A stretch of DNA of 64,000 bases from Terrimonas ferruginea DSM 30193 (GCF_000425585.1 NZ_AUDS01000022.1:52960-116959); one strand, 5' to 3'. Counted from the stretch's first letter, positions 51,134-59,827 are shown. Program-made: numbers and translations. Notes: a model not told the origin generated them from the letters alone.

Positions 51134-52354
51134 CTAAGCATATCTCATACAACAAATGTAATGTTTTTTGACCTTGCTGCTTAAATTGTGCTGGATCAGG
51201 GCATTGTCCACTTCCGAGATATCTTTGATGGTCCCGTCTTTGAAAAGTATGCTGATCCGCTCGTCAGTAAGGTTGTAAGTGGTGTTGCTGGCTACTCCCG
51301 TGAATACCAGGTAGTGAGCTTCCTCCGGGCCTACCCCGAATTTTTCCATAATGGCTGCTCTCGCCTGCTCCAGGGTTTGTCCGGGTATGGGTTCGGCCTG
51401 CAATTTTACCTTATACAATCTGCGGTCAATCAAAGAACGGCAAAGCAGGCTTAATATTTTATCCGGGTGATGGATCCAGTTTTTGATCGTGGCCATGATA
51501 TCGTGATCGTCCAACTGGCAGAACGCCGGTAATACTGCTTTTATATTGCGGTATTCATCAGGCTTTTTCAGCATTTTGTCAAAGGTCAATGAAGCGGCAT
51601 TCACTTCTTCGCCAAGGGCGATGAGTTCTTTTGCACGATGGATGATCTTGACCACCATCATTTCGGCAGCGATCACCGTTTTGTGCAGGTATACCTGCCA
51701 GTACATCAGCCTGCGTGCGAGCAGGAATTTTTCAATGGAATAAACGGCTTTCTCTTCTACCAGTAAATTACCATCTTTTACCGCCAGCATTTTGATGATA
51801 CGGTCATAACCGATCACACCCTCCGCCACGCCGGTGAAAAAGCTGTCGCGGTTCAGGTAATCCATGCGGTCTACATCCAGTTGTCCGGATACCAGTTGAT
51901 GCAGGAAAGGTTTGGAGTGTTTGTTGGTGAAGATGGCGATGGCGGTAGAAAGCTGACCGTTAAACTCTTCATTGAGCGCTTCCATGATACAAAGCGATAT
52001 TTTTTCATGGTGCGCACCGGGAATCAGTTCGTTTTCGAGCGCATGGGAAAACGGACCATGGCCGATATCGTGCAGCAGGATCGCGATCTTTGCGCCCAGC
52101 TCTTCGTCTTCGGTAATAGGGATCTGCTTGCTTTTTAATTCACTTAAGGCTGTACACATCAGGTGATAAGCACCAAGCGAATGATGCAATCTTGTATGCA
52201 CGGCTCCGGGATAGACAATATGCGCAAATGCCATCTGGTGAATATTTCTCAACCGCTGATAATACGGATGAGAAATGATTTGCAGGATCAAAGGATGATC
52301 GATGGTAATAAATCCATAGACAGGGTCGTTGATGATCTTGCGGACAGCGTTCAT
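51134..52354 (-). CDS. HD-domain phosphohydrolase (dNTPase-like)
   Basis: A 406-aa metal-dependent phosphohydrolase of the HD/SAMHD1-like group. His near residue 57 (HTRLHHSLGAYHLM), the HD pair at 95-96 in ILLHDIGHGPFSHALE, and Asp in SGQLDVDRMDYLNRDS form the metal site. It may hydrolyse dNTPs; family members are often annotated as dGTPase-like with unproven substrate. It follows 42 bases after the lpxD start on the same strand, so the order HD gene then lpxD is probably one transcript. Confidence 0.88.
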   Translation of the reverse strand: MNAVRKIINDPVYGFITIDHPLILQIISHPYYQRLRNIHQMAFAHIVYPGAVHTRLHHSLGAYHLMCTALSELKSKQIPITEDEELGAKIAILLHDIGHGPFSHALENELIPGAHHEKISLCIMEALNEEFNGQLSTAIAIFTNKHSKPFLHQLVSGQLDVDRMDYLNRDSFFTGVAEGVIGYDRIIKMLAVKDGNLLVEEKAVYSIEKFLLARRLMYWQVYLHKTVIAAEMMVVKIIHRAKELIALGEEVNAASLTFDKMLKKPDEYRNIKAVLPAFCQLDDHDIMATIKNWIHHPDKILSLLCRSLIDRRLYKVKLQAEPIPGQTLEQARAAIMEKFGVGPEEAHYLVFTGVASNTTYNLTDERISILFKDGTIKDISEVDNALIQHNLSSKVKKHYICCMRYA

Positions 52355-52392
52355 TTTTTGATTTTTGGTAAAGCCCGGACCGGGAAAGAGAA

Positions 52393-52400
52393 CAAAAGTA
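52393..52400 (-). promoter_or_regulatory. -7 promoter box for the HD gene
   Basis: TACTTTTG on the minus strand matches TAnnTTTG and lies 38 bases before the ATG. A clear -33 element is not visible. Confidence 0.35.
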
Positions 52401-52507
52401 CGCTACCGGCCATGAAAAAGCTAACTTACACTGTGCCGGGTCTGCACGGCGGTCAAGTCTTAACAAGAAAAAAGGGAAACGCTTCCCGGCAAGTGGAACC
52501 TTGGCTG

Positions 52508-52515
52508 TAAATTTG
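52508..52515 (+). promoter_or_regulatory. -7 promoter box for porX
   Basis: TAAATTTG matches TAnnTTTG; transcription from it would read through repeat locus 11 before the porX ATG, giving a leader of about 70 bases that can fold on itself. Confidence 0.35.
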
Positions 52516-52520
52516 GAAGA

Positions 52521-52583
52521 ATTCAAAAAATCAAAATTCAAAGCCACTCCGTTTTTTTTGACTTTTTACTTTTTAATTTTTAC
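52521..52583. repeat. Heptamer repeat locus 11 (family D) before porX
   Basis: Left arm with TTCAAAA/ATCAAAA units (52521-52543) and right arm TTTTGAC, TTTTTAC, TTTTTAA, TTTTTAC at 52553-52583, ending six bases before the porX ATG. The spacer is only about ten bases, the tightest hairpin of the set. Confidence 0.78.
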
Positions 52584-52589
52584 TTGAAT

Positions 52590-54146
52590 ATGGCATTAGC
52601 GCATATAATCTGGGTCGACGACGAAATAGAGAGCCTGCAATCGCAGAAACTTTTCCTGGAAAACAAAGGATACGATGTACAGACGTTTACGAATGGATTT
52701 GATGCCATTGATTACGTGAAAGATAATCTCGTGGACGTAGTATTGATCGATGAATCGATGCCGGGCATTACGGGGCTGGAAACACTGGCCAAAATAAAAG
52801 AGCTGAACCAGTCGCTGCCCGTGGTGCTGATTACCAAAAACGAAACCGAAAACCTGATGGATGAAGCCATCGGTTCGCAGATAAGCGATTACCTGATCAA
52901 ACCGGTTAATCCCAACCAGGTTTGGCTGAGCCTGAAAAAGATCATCGACAACAAAAGGCTGGTATCGGAAAAAACCACGACAGCTTACCAGCAGCAATTC
53001 CGCAACCTGTTCATGGCCCTGAACAGCAATCCCGACTTCAACGAATGGATGGATATCTATAAAAAACTGGTGTATTGGGAACTGGAGATGCAAAAAACCG
53101 ACAGTCCTGAAATGGTGGAAGTCTTGCAGACACAGAAGAATGAAGCCAATACGGAGTTTTTCAAATTCATCTCCCGCAATTACTCGAAATGGACAGGACC
53201 TAAAAGTGTGGAAGGCCCGGTGATGAGTCATTCGCTGATGCAGTTTAAAGTATTGCCTCACCTGGAAAAAGGAACACCGCTGTTTTTTATACTGATCGAC
53301 AATCTCCGGTTTGATCAATGGAAAGCCATTCAACCCATCTTTGCCGAAAGCTTCCGGATACTGGAAGAAGATAGTTTTTACAGTATTCTTCCCACCGCCA
53401 CGCAATATGCGCGGAATGCCATTTTTGCCGGCATGTTGCCCATCGACATAGAAAAGAAATTTCCCAATCAATGGAAAAACGACGATGAAGAAGGCGGGAA
53501 AAATCTGCACGAAGAAGAATTGTTGCGCGCGCAGTTGAAGCGGTTGGGCAAGGAAGATATAAAAGTGTCTTATACAAAAGTGGTCAACAACCAGGCGGGC
53601 CTTGATTTGGTCAACAATATGCACAACCTGCTGACCAATGACCTCAACGTGATTGTTTACAATTTTGTAGACATGCTCAGCCATGCGCGCACGGAAATGG
53701 AAGTGCTGAAAGAACTGGCGGGAGATGAAATGAGTTACCGCAGCATCACGGCCAGTTGGTTTGAGCACTCACCGCTGCACCAGGCGCTGCGGAAGATTTC
53801 GGAGAAAAACATCCGGGTGATCCTGGCTACCGATCATGGCAGTGTGCGGGTAAAAAATCCCTGCAAAGTGGTAGGAGACAAGCAAACGACGACCAATCTG
53901 CGTTATAAACATGGCCGGAACCTGAACTATGAACCAAAGGATGTACTGGCCTTCCGCGACCCGAAAGAGGCCGGATTGCCGACGCCTACGGTCAATTCTT
54001 CCTATATATTCGCAAAAGAGGACGGGTTCCTGTGTTACCCCAACAACTACAACTATTACGTCAACTATTACCGGAATACGTTCCAGCACGGAGGTGTCAG
54101 CCTGGAAGAAATGATCGTTCCCGTGATCAAAATGCAGAGCAAGTAG
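52590..54146 (+). CDS. porX: PorX-type response regulator with PglZ/alkaline-phosphatase-like effector domain
   Basis: A 518-aa two-domain protein. Residues 1-120 form a receiver domain: acidic pair D10/D11, phospho-acceptor Asp54 in VVLIDESMPG, Thr in VVLITKN and Lys in YLIKPVN. Residues about 200-518 form a PglZ domain of the alkaline-phosphatase superfamily, with IDNLRFDQWKA, LPTATQYARNAIFAG and ILATDHGSVRV giving probable metal ligands (Asp, Thr, Asp/His). This is the layout of PorX, which controls the type IX secretion system with the sensor PorY and has phosphodiesterase activity. No PorY or T9SS gene is in this window. ATG 52590 was preferred to TTG 52584. Confidence 0.92.
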   Translation: MALAHIIWVDDEIESLQSQKLFLENKGYDVQTFTNGFDAIDYVKDNLVDVVLIDESMPGITGLETLAKIKELNQSLPVVLITKNETENLMDEAIGSQISDYLIKPVNPNQVWLSLKKIIDNKRLVSEKTTTAYQQQFRNLFMALNSNPDFNEWMDIYKKLVYWELEMQKTDSPEMVEVLQTQKNEANTEFFKFISRNYSKWTGPKSVEGPVMSHSLMQFKVLPHLEKGTPLFFILIDNLRFDQWKAIQPIFAESFRILEEDSFYSILPTATQYARNAIFAGMLPIDIEKKFPNQWKNDDEEGGKNLHEEELLRAQLKRLGKEDIKVSYTKVVNNQAGLDLVNNMHNLLTNDLNVIVYNFVDMLSHARTEMEVLKELAGDEMSYRSITASWFEHSPLHQALRKISEKNIRVILATDHGSVRVKNPCKVVGDKQTTTNLRYKHGRNLNYEPKDVLAFRDPKEAGLPTPTVNSSYIFAKEDGFLCYPNNYNYYVNYYRNTFQHGGVSLEEMIVPVIKMQSK

Positions 54147-54251
54147 GAAAAACCGTGCATCTGTTGTGGAAAAAACGCTGACAACAGGCCGGTTCTCCCG
54201 GCCAGGCTTGCGTAAATTTGTGGTTATTCATTTATATCATTAACGTTCCGG

Positions 54252-54530
54252 ATGAAATACACTCAAACCACGCTAGACAAGTTAGAGACGATACCTGAGC
54301 AGTCGGGTTATGTGCTGCGGTATGAACGCGGAACCTTTCAGAGCGGTTATTGCATACTGGAGGAGAAGAAGGTTATTGTGTTGAATAAATTCCTGCAGAT
54401 CGAAGGGCGGATCAATACGCTGATGGACCTGATCACCCAACTGGACATCAATCCCGATATGCTGACAGACGATGCCCGTAAATTATATCTTGAGATCAAT
54501 GCCCGTGCGCAGCAGTCTCAGGAAGACTGA
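54252..54530 (+). CDS. Conserved small protein of unknown function
   Basis: A 92-aa soluble protein: a short beta part (YVLRYERGTFQSGYCILEEKKVIVLNKF contains three strands) followed by a helical part (INTLMDLITQLDINPDMLT, DDARKLYLEINARAQQ). I recognise it only as a conserved Bacteroidota-type small protein without named function. It lies 32 bases before the PhnP-like hydrolase gene and probably shares its transcript. A TAnnTTTG box (TAAATTTG, 54213-54220) is 31 bases upstream of the ATG. Confidence 0.75.
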   Translation: MKYTQTTLDKLETIPEQSGYVLRYERGTFQSGYCILEEKKVIVLNKFLQIEGRINTLMDLITQLDINPDMLTDDARKLYLEINARAQQSQED

Positions 54531-54562
54531 CCACATCCGCGCCGGCGGAATAAAACAAACCT

Positions 54563-55339
54563 GTGTCCTGTCCTCCGCTTAAAATAACATTCCTGGGAAC
54601 CGGTACAAGCAGTGGTGTGCCGATGATTGGCTGCGACTGTGAAGTATGCCGGTCTGCCGATCCGCGTGACAATCGCCTGCGGTCGAGTATACTGGTGCAA
54701 TCGTCTGCCACAACGCTGATCGTGGATACGGGCCCCGACTTCCGCTACCAGATGTTGCGCGAGGATGTGCGTCACCTCGATGCCGTATTGTTTACGCACC
54801 CTCATAAAGATCATATTGCCGGTCTCGATGATATCCGGGCCTATAATTTTTTCTCCCGGAAGCCGATGGATATTTATGCGAACTCGTTGACGGAAGAGGC
54901 GCTGCGTCGTGATTTCTATTATGCATTTGCCGATACAAAATATCCGGGTCTTCCCGAATTGAATCTCCACACATTTGACGAGGAGCCGTTCATGGTGGGC
55001 GACATACCGGTACAGCCTGTTACGGTATGGCATTATAAAATGCCGGTAAGCGCTTTTCGTTTCGGCACATTTACCTATATCACAGATGCGAACCGGCTGG
55101 ATCCGGAAGCGTGCTCGCTTGTGCGCGGGTCATCAGTATTGGTGGTAAATGCGCTGCGTAAGGAACAGCATCTTTCGCATTTTACGCTGCAAGAAGCGGT
55201 GACATTGGTGAATGACCTTGAAGTTCCGCAGGCTTATTTTACGCATATCTCGCATCAGTTAGGATTGCATGCGGAGGTGAGTGAAGAGTTGCCGGAAGGG
55301 ATGGCGTTGGCTTATGACCGGCTGGTGGTGGAGGTGTAG
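54563..55339 (+). CDS. PhnP-like metallo-beta-lactamase-fold hydrolase
   Basis: A 258-aa MBL-fold enzyme. The metal motif is THPHKDHIAGLDD, with Asp in VDTGPDF and further His in VTVWHYK and FTHISHQL. A structural zinc site of the PhnP type is suggested by GCDCEVCRSADPRDNR near residue 25. It probably cleaves a cyclic phosphodiester or similar phosphoester. The GTG at 54563 is the only start consistent with the N-terminus (PPLKITFLGTGTSSGVPMIG). Confidence 0.88.
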   Translation: MSCPPLKITFLGTGTSSGVPMIGCDCEVCRSADPRDNRLRSSILVQSSATTLIVDTGPDFRYQMLREDVRHLDAVLFTHPHKDHIAGLDDIRAYNFFSRKPMDIYANSLTEEALRRDFYYAFADTKYPGLPELNLHTFDEEPFMVGDIPVQPVTVWHYKMPVSAFRFGTFTYITDANRLDPEACSLVRGSSVLVVNALRKEQHLSHFTLQEAVTLVNDLEVPQAYFTHISHQLGLHAEVSEELPEGMALAYDRLVVEV

Positions 55340-55352
55340 GGAGTGGTAAGTT

Positions 55353-55820
55353 TTAGGTAATAAGAGATGATGTAAGTTCTGGAGCAGTAAGTGTAATAAC
55401 CGGCATCGGTATCTTATACTTTGATTTAAAATAAGCAATTATTTTGTCTAGATGGCGAACCGCCCTTGCAAAATGTTTATCGTGAGTCAGGTGTTGCTTA
55501 ACGGATTTATTTTCACGATTATCATGGCAAAGATAGCGGGCACGTCTGGCCAGGCCTTCTAATTTGACATAGCTTAAATAAATGTCCTCATCAATTTTGG
55601 CAGGCGATAATCCAAATGGATTTAATGCATTTTTGACCTCTTCTTGCGCTCTGTAGTGCAAATCTGCAATCCTGGCCAGGTGGGCATTGACTGCATGAAC
55701 GGCAGAATAAAAGCATACCGTTACCTGCCAATCCCAGAATTTCGAGTTTTGCTTGTTTGTGCTCTCTAAGAAGAAAAGATTCTTTTGAGTCTGTGAAATA
55801 TGTTCGTCAAATGAAGCCAA
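55353..55820 (-). CDS. HEPN-like helical protein, last gene of an unnamed operon
   Basis: A 155-aa all-helical protein. DWQVTVCFYSAVHAVNAHLA (about 30-49) and YVKLEGLARRARYLCHDNR (about 90-108) look like the two core helices of the HEPN superfamily; RRARYLCH offers an R-x5-6-H arrangement that could be a ribonuclease site, although it is not the canonical position for certain. It starts one base after the stop of the 162-aa gene. As HEPN proteins often are toxins or defence effectors, this pair could be a toxin-antitoxin module; that is inference. Confidence 0.65.
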   Translation of the reverse strand: MASFDEHISQTQKNLFFLESTNKQNSKFWDWQVTVCFYSAVHAVNAHLARIADLHYRAQEEVKNALNPFGLSPAKIDEDIYLSYVKLEGLARRARYLCHDNRENKSVKQHLTHDKHFARAVRHLDKIIAYFKSKYKIPMPVITLTAPELTSSLIT

Positions 55821-55821
55821 C

Positions 55822-56310
55822 TTAATGTAATAGGTTTATGTATTGTGGTGGAGTTGATAAATTATCAGACTCTTCGACAATAGTGGATGATAGGTAGAAG
55901 CCTTTATCGAAATATCGTGCATTGATCTTTGCTTCAGTAAGCAACAAAGCATTTTCCATGGCTTCATCGTCGTCTTTTATCTCTGCCCAAACCAAAAGCT
56001 TGGAGTCTGTCAATGCCATGGCAAGTTTTAGCGGTTTATTGTTAGTTGAACCAAGTTCTGAGACATATTCCCTCAAAATACTGGTGATGAAGAATCTTGA
56101 ACTGGTCTCCCGTGAGTTTCTGAATACTGCTGCAGTGTTCCCTGAGATAAGCTGATCATAAAACTTTTTTGTTTCAGCGGTGGCAACTCCTGAAGAATAC
56201 AAAAGATAATCCGTTCTGATATGATCAATCATCTTTTCGAACCATGCTGACGTTGTGGTGTCTTTTCTGATTGCCTGATTGTTGATTATATCATTCTTTT
56301 TCTGCGGCAT
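55822..56310 (-). CDS. Unrecognised 162-aa protein, partner of the HEPN-like protein
   Basis: A 162-aa soluble protein. The N-terminal half is helical and charged; the C-terminal half has a compact pattern KLAMALTDSKLLVWAEIKDD, then ALLLTEAKINARYFDKGF and STIVEESD, which suggests an alpha/beta domain with a conserved acidic WAEI segment. I know of no named family. The gene is one base upstream of the HEPN-like gene and 15 bases after the end of a small frameshifted gene. It is more A/T-rich than the housekeeping genes around it. Confidence 0.65.
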   Translation of the reverse strand: MPQKKNDIINNQAIRKDTTTSAWFEKMIDHIRTDYLLYSSGVATAETKKFYDQLISGNTAAVFRNSRETSSRFFITSILREYVSELGSTNNKPLKLAMALTDSKLLVWAEIKDDDEAMENALLLTEAKINARYFDKGFYLSSTIVEESDNLSTPPQYINLLH

Positions 56311-56325
56311 GTGTGATGAGGATGT

Positions 56326-56557
56326 TTACAGGACAAGCTTTTCTGGGGTGTTCTGATCTTTCAACTCCGCCTCCAGTTTCCGGAATGCCGACCACATATC
56401 GTGACCGACTGCCTGCCAGTCGCCAGTGAGTGCTTCTTCGTTGGTTCGCTGGGATAATCTCGTTCTGAATTCAGCTATCCTACTGCCGCCGGAAAAGACA
56501 GACAAGAATCCATTCCAAAAGGAAAATTGTTTTTTTATCCGAAAGTATACTGCTCAT
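56326..56557 (-). pseudogene. Small 76-aa gene with a +1 frameshift at an A7 tract
   Basis: From ATG 56557 the frame reads MSSILSDKK up to a run of seven A (56536-56530 on this strand) and then hits a stop 15 codons on. If one A is skipped the frame continues as QFSFWNGFLSVFSGG and, later, ALTGDWQAVGHDMWSAFRKLE, ending at 56326: a coherent 76-aa protein. A TAnnTTTG box lies 20 bases before the ATG. It could be a sequencing or natural mutation, or expression by slippage on the A tract. It leads the operon with the 162- and 155-aa genes. Confidence 0.55.
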
Positions 56558-56576
56558 GATTTGTGGTTGAATAAAT

Positions 56577-56584
56577 CAAAAGTA
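56577..56584 (-). promoter_or_regulatory. -7 promoter box of the HEPN-type operon
   Basis: TACTTTTG on the minus strand matches TAnnTTTG and ends 19 bases before the ATG at 56557. It supports this ATG as the real start of the small first gene. Confidence 0.4.
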
Positions 56585-56662
56585 CATTGCCGTAGTACCC
56601 ATAGCCGTACGATAAACACTTAAATTTTAATGAAAATTTTATACTTTTTTCAAACCTAACAC

Positions 56663-56694
56663 TTGTTAGTTTCGGTCAATAACCTTTATTTTTG
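56663..56694 (+). promoter_or_regulatory. Promoter of the acyl-CoA dehydrogenase gene
   Basis: TTG at 56663-56665 and TATTTTTG at 56687-56694 fit the -33 and -7 elements with 21 bases between. The leader to the ATG at 56780 would be about 75-80 bases and contains a strong hairpin. Confidence 0.5.
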
Positions 56695-56730
56695 TACAGA
56701 CCTTTAACGATGCCGTTTGCTTGCCGTAAA

Positions 56731-56761
56731 AACCTATAAGGCTCAAAAGGCCTTATAGGTT
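56731..56761 (+). promoter_or_regulatory. 12-bp hairpin in the acyl-CoA dehydrogenase leader, possible attenuator
   Basis: Perfect arms AACCTATAAGGC and GCCTTATAGGTT with a seven-base loop, followed at once by TTAATTTTTT. The structure looks like a terminator placed inside the leader, or a palindromic operator. It ends 19 bases before the ATG. Confidence 0.5.
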
Positions 56762-56779
56762 TAATTTTTTAATTTACTT

Positions 56780-57922
56780 ATGAACTTCCTACAGAACGAA
56801 CTCACCGAACAGGTAGCACAGACCGCCCGCGACTTCGCCCGTCAACACATCCGCCCATACATTATGGAGTGGGACGAGTCCCAGGAATTTCCCGTTGAAA
56901 CATTTAAAGAAATGGGCAAGTTGGGACTGATGGGCGTACTCGTACCCGAACAATACGGCGGTGCCGGACTTTCTTATTTCGAATACAAAACCGTTATCGA
57001 AGAAGTAGCCCGCGTCTGCGGCTCTGTAGGACTCAGTCTCGCCGCACACAATTCACTCTGTACCGGACATATCCTGCAATTCGGCAACGAAGAACAAAAA
57101 CAGACTTACCTGCCCAAACTCGCCACCGCCGAATGGATCGGTGCCTGGGGTTTGACAGAAGCCAACACCGGCAGTGATGCCGGCAATATGCGCTGCACAG
57201 CCGTCCGCGATGGCGATGGATGGATTATCAACGGCACCAAAAACTGGATCACGCACGGCAAGTCCGGCGACGTGGCCGTAGTTGTCTGCCGCACCGGCGA
57301 ACCCCGCACACGCAACAACGCCACCGCCTTTATCGTGGAAAGAGGAACACCGGGTTTCAGCGCCGGAAAAAAAGAAAATAAACTCGGTATGCGCGCCAGC
57401 GAAACGGCTGAAATGGTTTTCGATCAGTGCCGTATTTCCGATAGCCAGCGCCTCGGAGAAGTAGGGGACGGTTTTTACCAGGCCATGAAAGTGCTCGATG
57501 GCGGCCGCATTTCGATTGCCGCCTTGTCACTGGGCATTGCCCGCGGCGCTTACGACGCGGCGCGACAGTATGCACAGGAGCGCCATCAGTTCGATAAACC
57601 CATCGCAAGCTTCCAGGGTATTTCCTTCAAATTGGCCGATATGGCCACCGAAATAGAAGCGGCCAATCTCCTTATCCTGCAGGCCTGCGATCTCAAGAAC
57701 CGCCATTTACCCATGACCCGCGAAGCCGCCATGGCCAAATACTACGCAAGCGAAGTAGCCGTGAGGGTAGCCAACGATGCTGTGCAGGTATTCGGCGGTT
57801 ATGGCTATACCAAAGATTTTCCCGTTGAAAAATTCTACCGCGATGCCAAACTCTGCACCATCGGAGAAGGCACCAGCGAAATTCAGAAACTCGTGATTTC
57901 GAGAGAAGAGTTGAAGAAGTAA
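56780..57922 (+). CDS. Acyl-CoA dehydrogenase
   Basis: A 380-aa flavoenzyme that makes the first double bond in acyl-CoA beta-oxidation or amino-acid breakdown. Visible blocks: WGLTEANTGSDAGNM (FAD contact), NGTKNWITHG, ERHQFDKPIASFQGISFKLADM, VQVFGGYGYTKDFPVEKFYRDAK, and catalytic Glu in IGEGTSEIQKLVISRE at the C-terminus. The position of the Glu fits short/medium-chain type enzymes. It has its own promoter and a leader hairpin and is followed by a repeat locus. Confidence 0.94.
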   Translation: MNFLQNELTEQVAQTARDFARQHIRPYIMEWDESQEFPVETFKEMGKLGLMGVLVPEQYGGAGLSYFEYKTVIEEVARVCGSVGLSLAAHNSLCTGHILQFGNEEQKQTYLPKLATAEWIGAWGLTEANTGSDAGNMRCTAVRDGDGWIINGTKNWITHGKSGDVAVVVCRTGEPRTRNNATAFIVERGTPGFSAGKKENKLGMRASETAEMVFDQCRISDSQRLGEVGDGFYQAMKVLDGGRISIAALSLGIARGAYDAARQYAQERHQFDKPIASFQGISFKLADMATEIEAANLLILQACDLKNRHLPMTREAAMAKYYASEVAVRVANDAVQVFGGYGYTKDFPVEKFYRDAKLCTIGEGTSEIQKLVISREELKK

Positions 57923-57930
57923 TGTGATAA

Positions 57931-58020
57931 TTTGATGATTTGAAAATTTGAAAATGGCGATTATAACAGGAAGTATCCGGCTGTTTCATTGTCAAATTTT
58001 CAAATCATCAAATTCTCAAA
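57931..58020. repeat. Octamer repeat locus 12 (family C) between convergent genes
   Basis: Left arm TTTGATGA, TTTGAAAA, TTTGAAAA at 57931-57954, 8 bases after the acyl-CoA dehydrogenase stop; right arm TTTTCAAA, TCATCAAA, TTCTCAAA at 57997-58020, 4 bases from the stop of the convergent ABC gene. The arms are near-perfect inverted copies around a 42-base unique spacer and may act as a two-way terminator. Confidence 0.85.
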
Positions 58021-58024
58021 TTAA

Positions 58025-59827
58025 CTACTTCACTTCCTGCATATCCACCAACCGCTTATAAAAACCGTTTTGCGTGATCAGTTCGGCGTGGGTGCCGCGC
58101 TCAACAATTTTTCCCTTTTGTAATACGATGATTTCGTCGGCATGACGGATCGTGCTGAGACGGTGAGCGATCACGATACTCGTGCGGTTCTGCATCATGT
58201 TGTTGATGGCATCCTGCACCAGCCGTTCGCTTTCGGTATCGAGAGAAGACGTGGCTTCGTCGAGAATCAGGATCGGCGGATTTTTTAACACGGCGCGGGC
58301 AATAGTCAGGCGCTGACGTTCGCCACCGCTGAGTTTGCTGCCACGGTCACCGATGTTGCTTTGATAGCCCAGTTCCTTTTGTGTGATAAAATTATGCGCA
58401 TTCGCTACTTCGGCAGCCTTGTGTATTTCTTCATCACTGGCATCGGTGGCACCCAATGCAATGTTGTTGGCAATGGTATCGTTGAACAGGATGGGCTCCT
58501 GCGTTACAATGCTCATCTGGCTGCGTACACTGTGCAGCGAATAATCGCGGATGTTGACGCCATCGATCAATACCTCACCGGATGTCACGTCATGGAAACG
58601 CGGCACAAGATCGGCGAGCGTGGATTTTCCTGCGCCTGAAGAGCCTACAAGCGCGACCGTTTTTCCTTTTTCAACAACGAGATTAATATTGTCCAGGATC
58701 ACCGCATCGTCATAAGCAAAACGCACATTGCGGAACTCGATGCTGCTGTTGAACGATTCCAGTTTTTTCCCATTGGGGTTATCATCTACGGTTTGAGGTG
58801 TAGTCAATACTTCTTCAATCCGTTTGATCGCAGCCGACCCTTTCTGCATATTGCTGAAAGATGTGGACAACGTTTTTACCGGGTTGATGATGTTGTAGAA
58901 AAGCGCCAGGTAGGTAAGGAAAAGAGAGGCATCCAGTCCATCGAGCTTTTGCTCCAGCACCAATTGGCCGCCAAACCAAAGTATGCCAACAAAGACCATT
59001 ACCCCCAGTAATTCAGACATGGGAGAAGCCATATCGCGGCGGCGGCTGATACGATTTTTGGCATCCAGCAATTCATCGTTGATGCGTCCGAACCGGCCCT
59101 TCAATAATGATTCTACGTTGAAAGCTTTGATTACCCGCAGACCGTTGAGGGTTTCGTCGATCACCGACAAGGATTCACCATGCTTTTCGGCAGCTTCGTT
59201 GGAGTGACGCTTCAGCGCGCGTGATATGCGACCCAGCACAAACCCGATAACCGGGATACAAATTAAGATGGCGAAGGTCAGTTTGGGGCTGATATAAAAC
59301 AGTACGCCAAAGTTGACGACGATGGTGAGGGGATCGCGGATCCATCCTTCCAATGCTCCAACCAGTGAAGACTCCACCTCGGACACATCGTTCGTAATGC
59401 GGCTGATCAGATCTCCCTTGCGCTGTTCGGTGAAATAACCGATCGGTAAATGCAGGATCTTTTCGTACAGCTCCGACCGCAGGTTGTTGACGATGCGGTT
59501 CTTGAGCGGATTGAGCACATAGAAAGAAAGATAGAGGAAAAGATTTTTGAGAAAAATGGACACGATAATGATCACACAGATGACCGCCAGCCCGTGCAAA
59601 GGATTGAAAGGCTGCCCGGGTTCAATCAGGAACCTGCTGATATAAGTGGTAACCGGGTTCTCACCCAGCTCACCCATATTGCCCTTAAAAATAAGTTGAA
59701 AGAAAGGAGCCAGCATGCCCAATGACACAATGGAAAAGACTATCGACAGCACAATAAAGACAAAGTAGAGGACTACTTTGCCCTTGAATTGCCCGAGATA
59801 GTTAAAAATCCTCGAATATTTCTTCAT
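58025..59827 (-). CDS. msbA: ABC exporter with fused permease and ATPase (MsbA-like)
   Basis: A 600-aa half transporter: six membrane helices in residues 1-320, then an ATPase with Walker A GSSGAGKSTLADLVPRF (about 395), signature LSGGERQRLTIARA, Walker B ILILDEATSSLD and switch His in IVIAHRLSTIRHADEI. As a homodimer it would flip lipid A core or other lipids/drugs across the inner membrane; MsbA is the best guess by size and lack of partner, but a drug exporter is possible. Confidence 0.88.
   Translation of the reverse strand: MKKYSRIFNYLGQFKGKVVLYFVFIVLSIVFSIVSLGMLAPFFQLIFKGNMGELGENPVTTYISRFLIEPGQPFNPLHGLAVICVIIIVSIFLKNLFLYLSFYVLNPLKNRIVNNLRSELYEKILHLPIGYFTEQRKGDLISRITNDVSEVESSLVGALEGWIRDPLTIVVNFGVLFYISPKLTFAILICIPVIGFVLGRISRALKRHSNEAAEKHGESLSVIDETLNGLRVIKAFNVESLLKGRFGRINDELLDAKNRISRRRDMASPMSELLGVMVFVGILWFGGQLVLEQKLDGLDASLFLTYLALFYNIINPVKTLSTSFSNMQKGSAAIKRIEEVLTTPQTVDDNPNGKKLESFNSSIEFRNVRFAYDDAVILDNINLVVEKGKTVALVGSSGAGKSTLADLVPRFHDVTSGEVLIDGVNIRDYSLHSVRSQMSIVTQEPILFNDTIANNIALGATDASDEEIHKAAEVANAHNFITQKELGYQSNIGDRGSKLSGGERQRLTIARAVLKNPPILILDEATSSLDTESERLVQDAINNMMQNRTSIVIAHRLSTIRHADEIIVLQKGKIVERGTHAELITQNGFYKRLVDMQEVK

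Noticed and set aside
52596..53768. 390-codon frame on the minus strand inside porX
   Set aside because: Antisense shadow rich in His/Phe/Gln typical of reversed coding DNA; porX on the + strand has complete receiver and PglZ domains.
56426..56623. 65-codon open frame on the + strand
   Set aside because: It runs antisense to the frameshifted small gene and shows no protein-like pattern or promoter.
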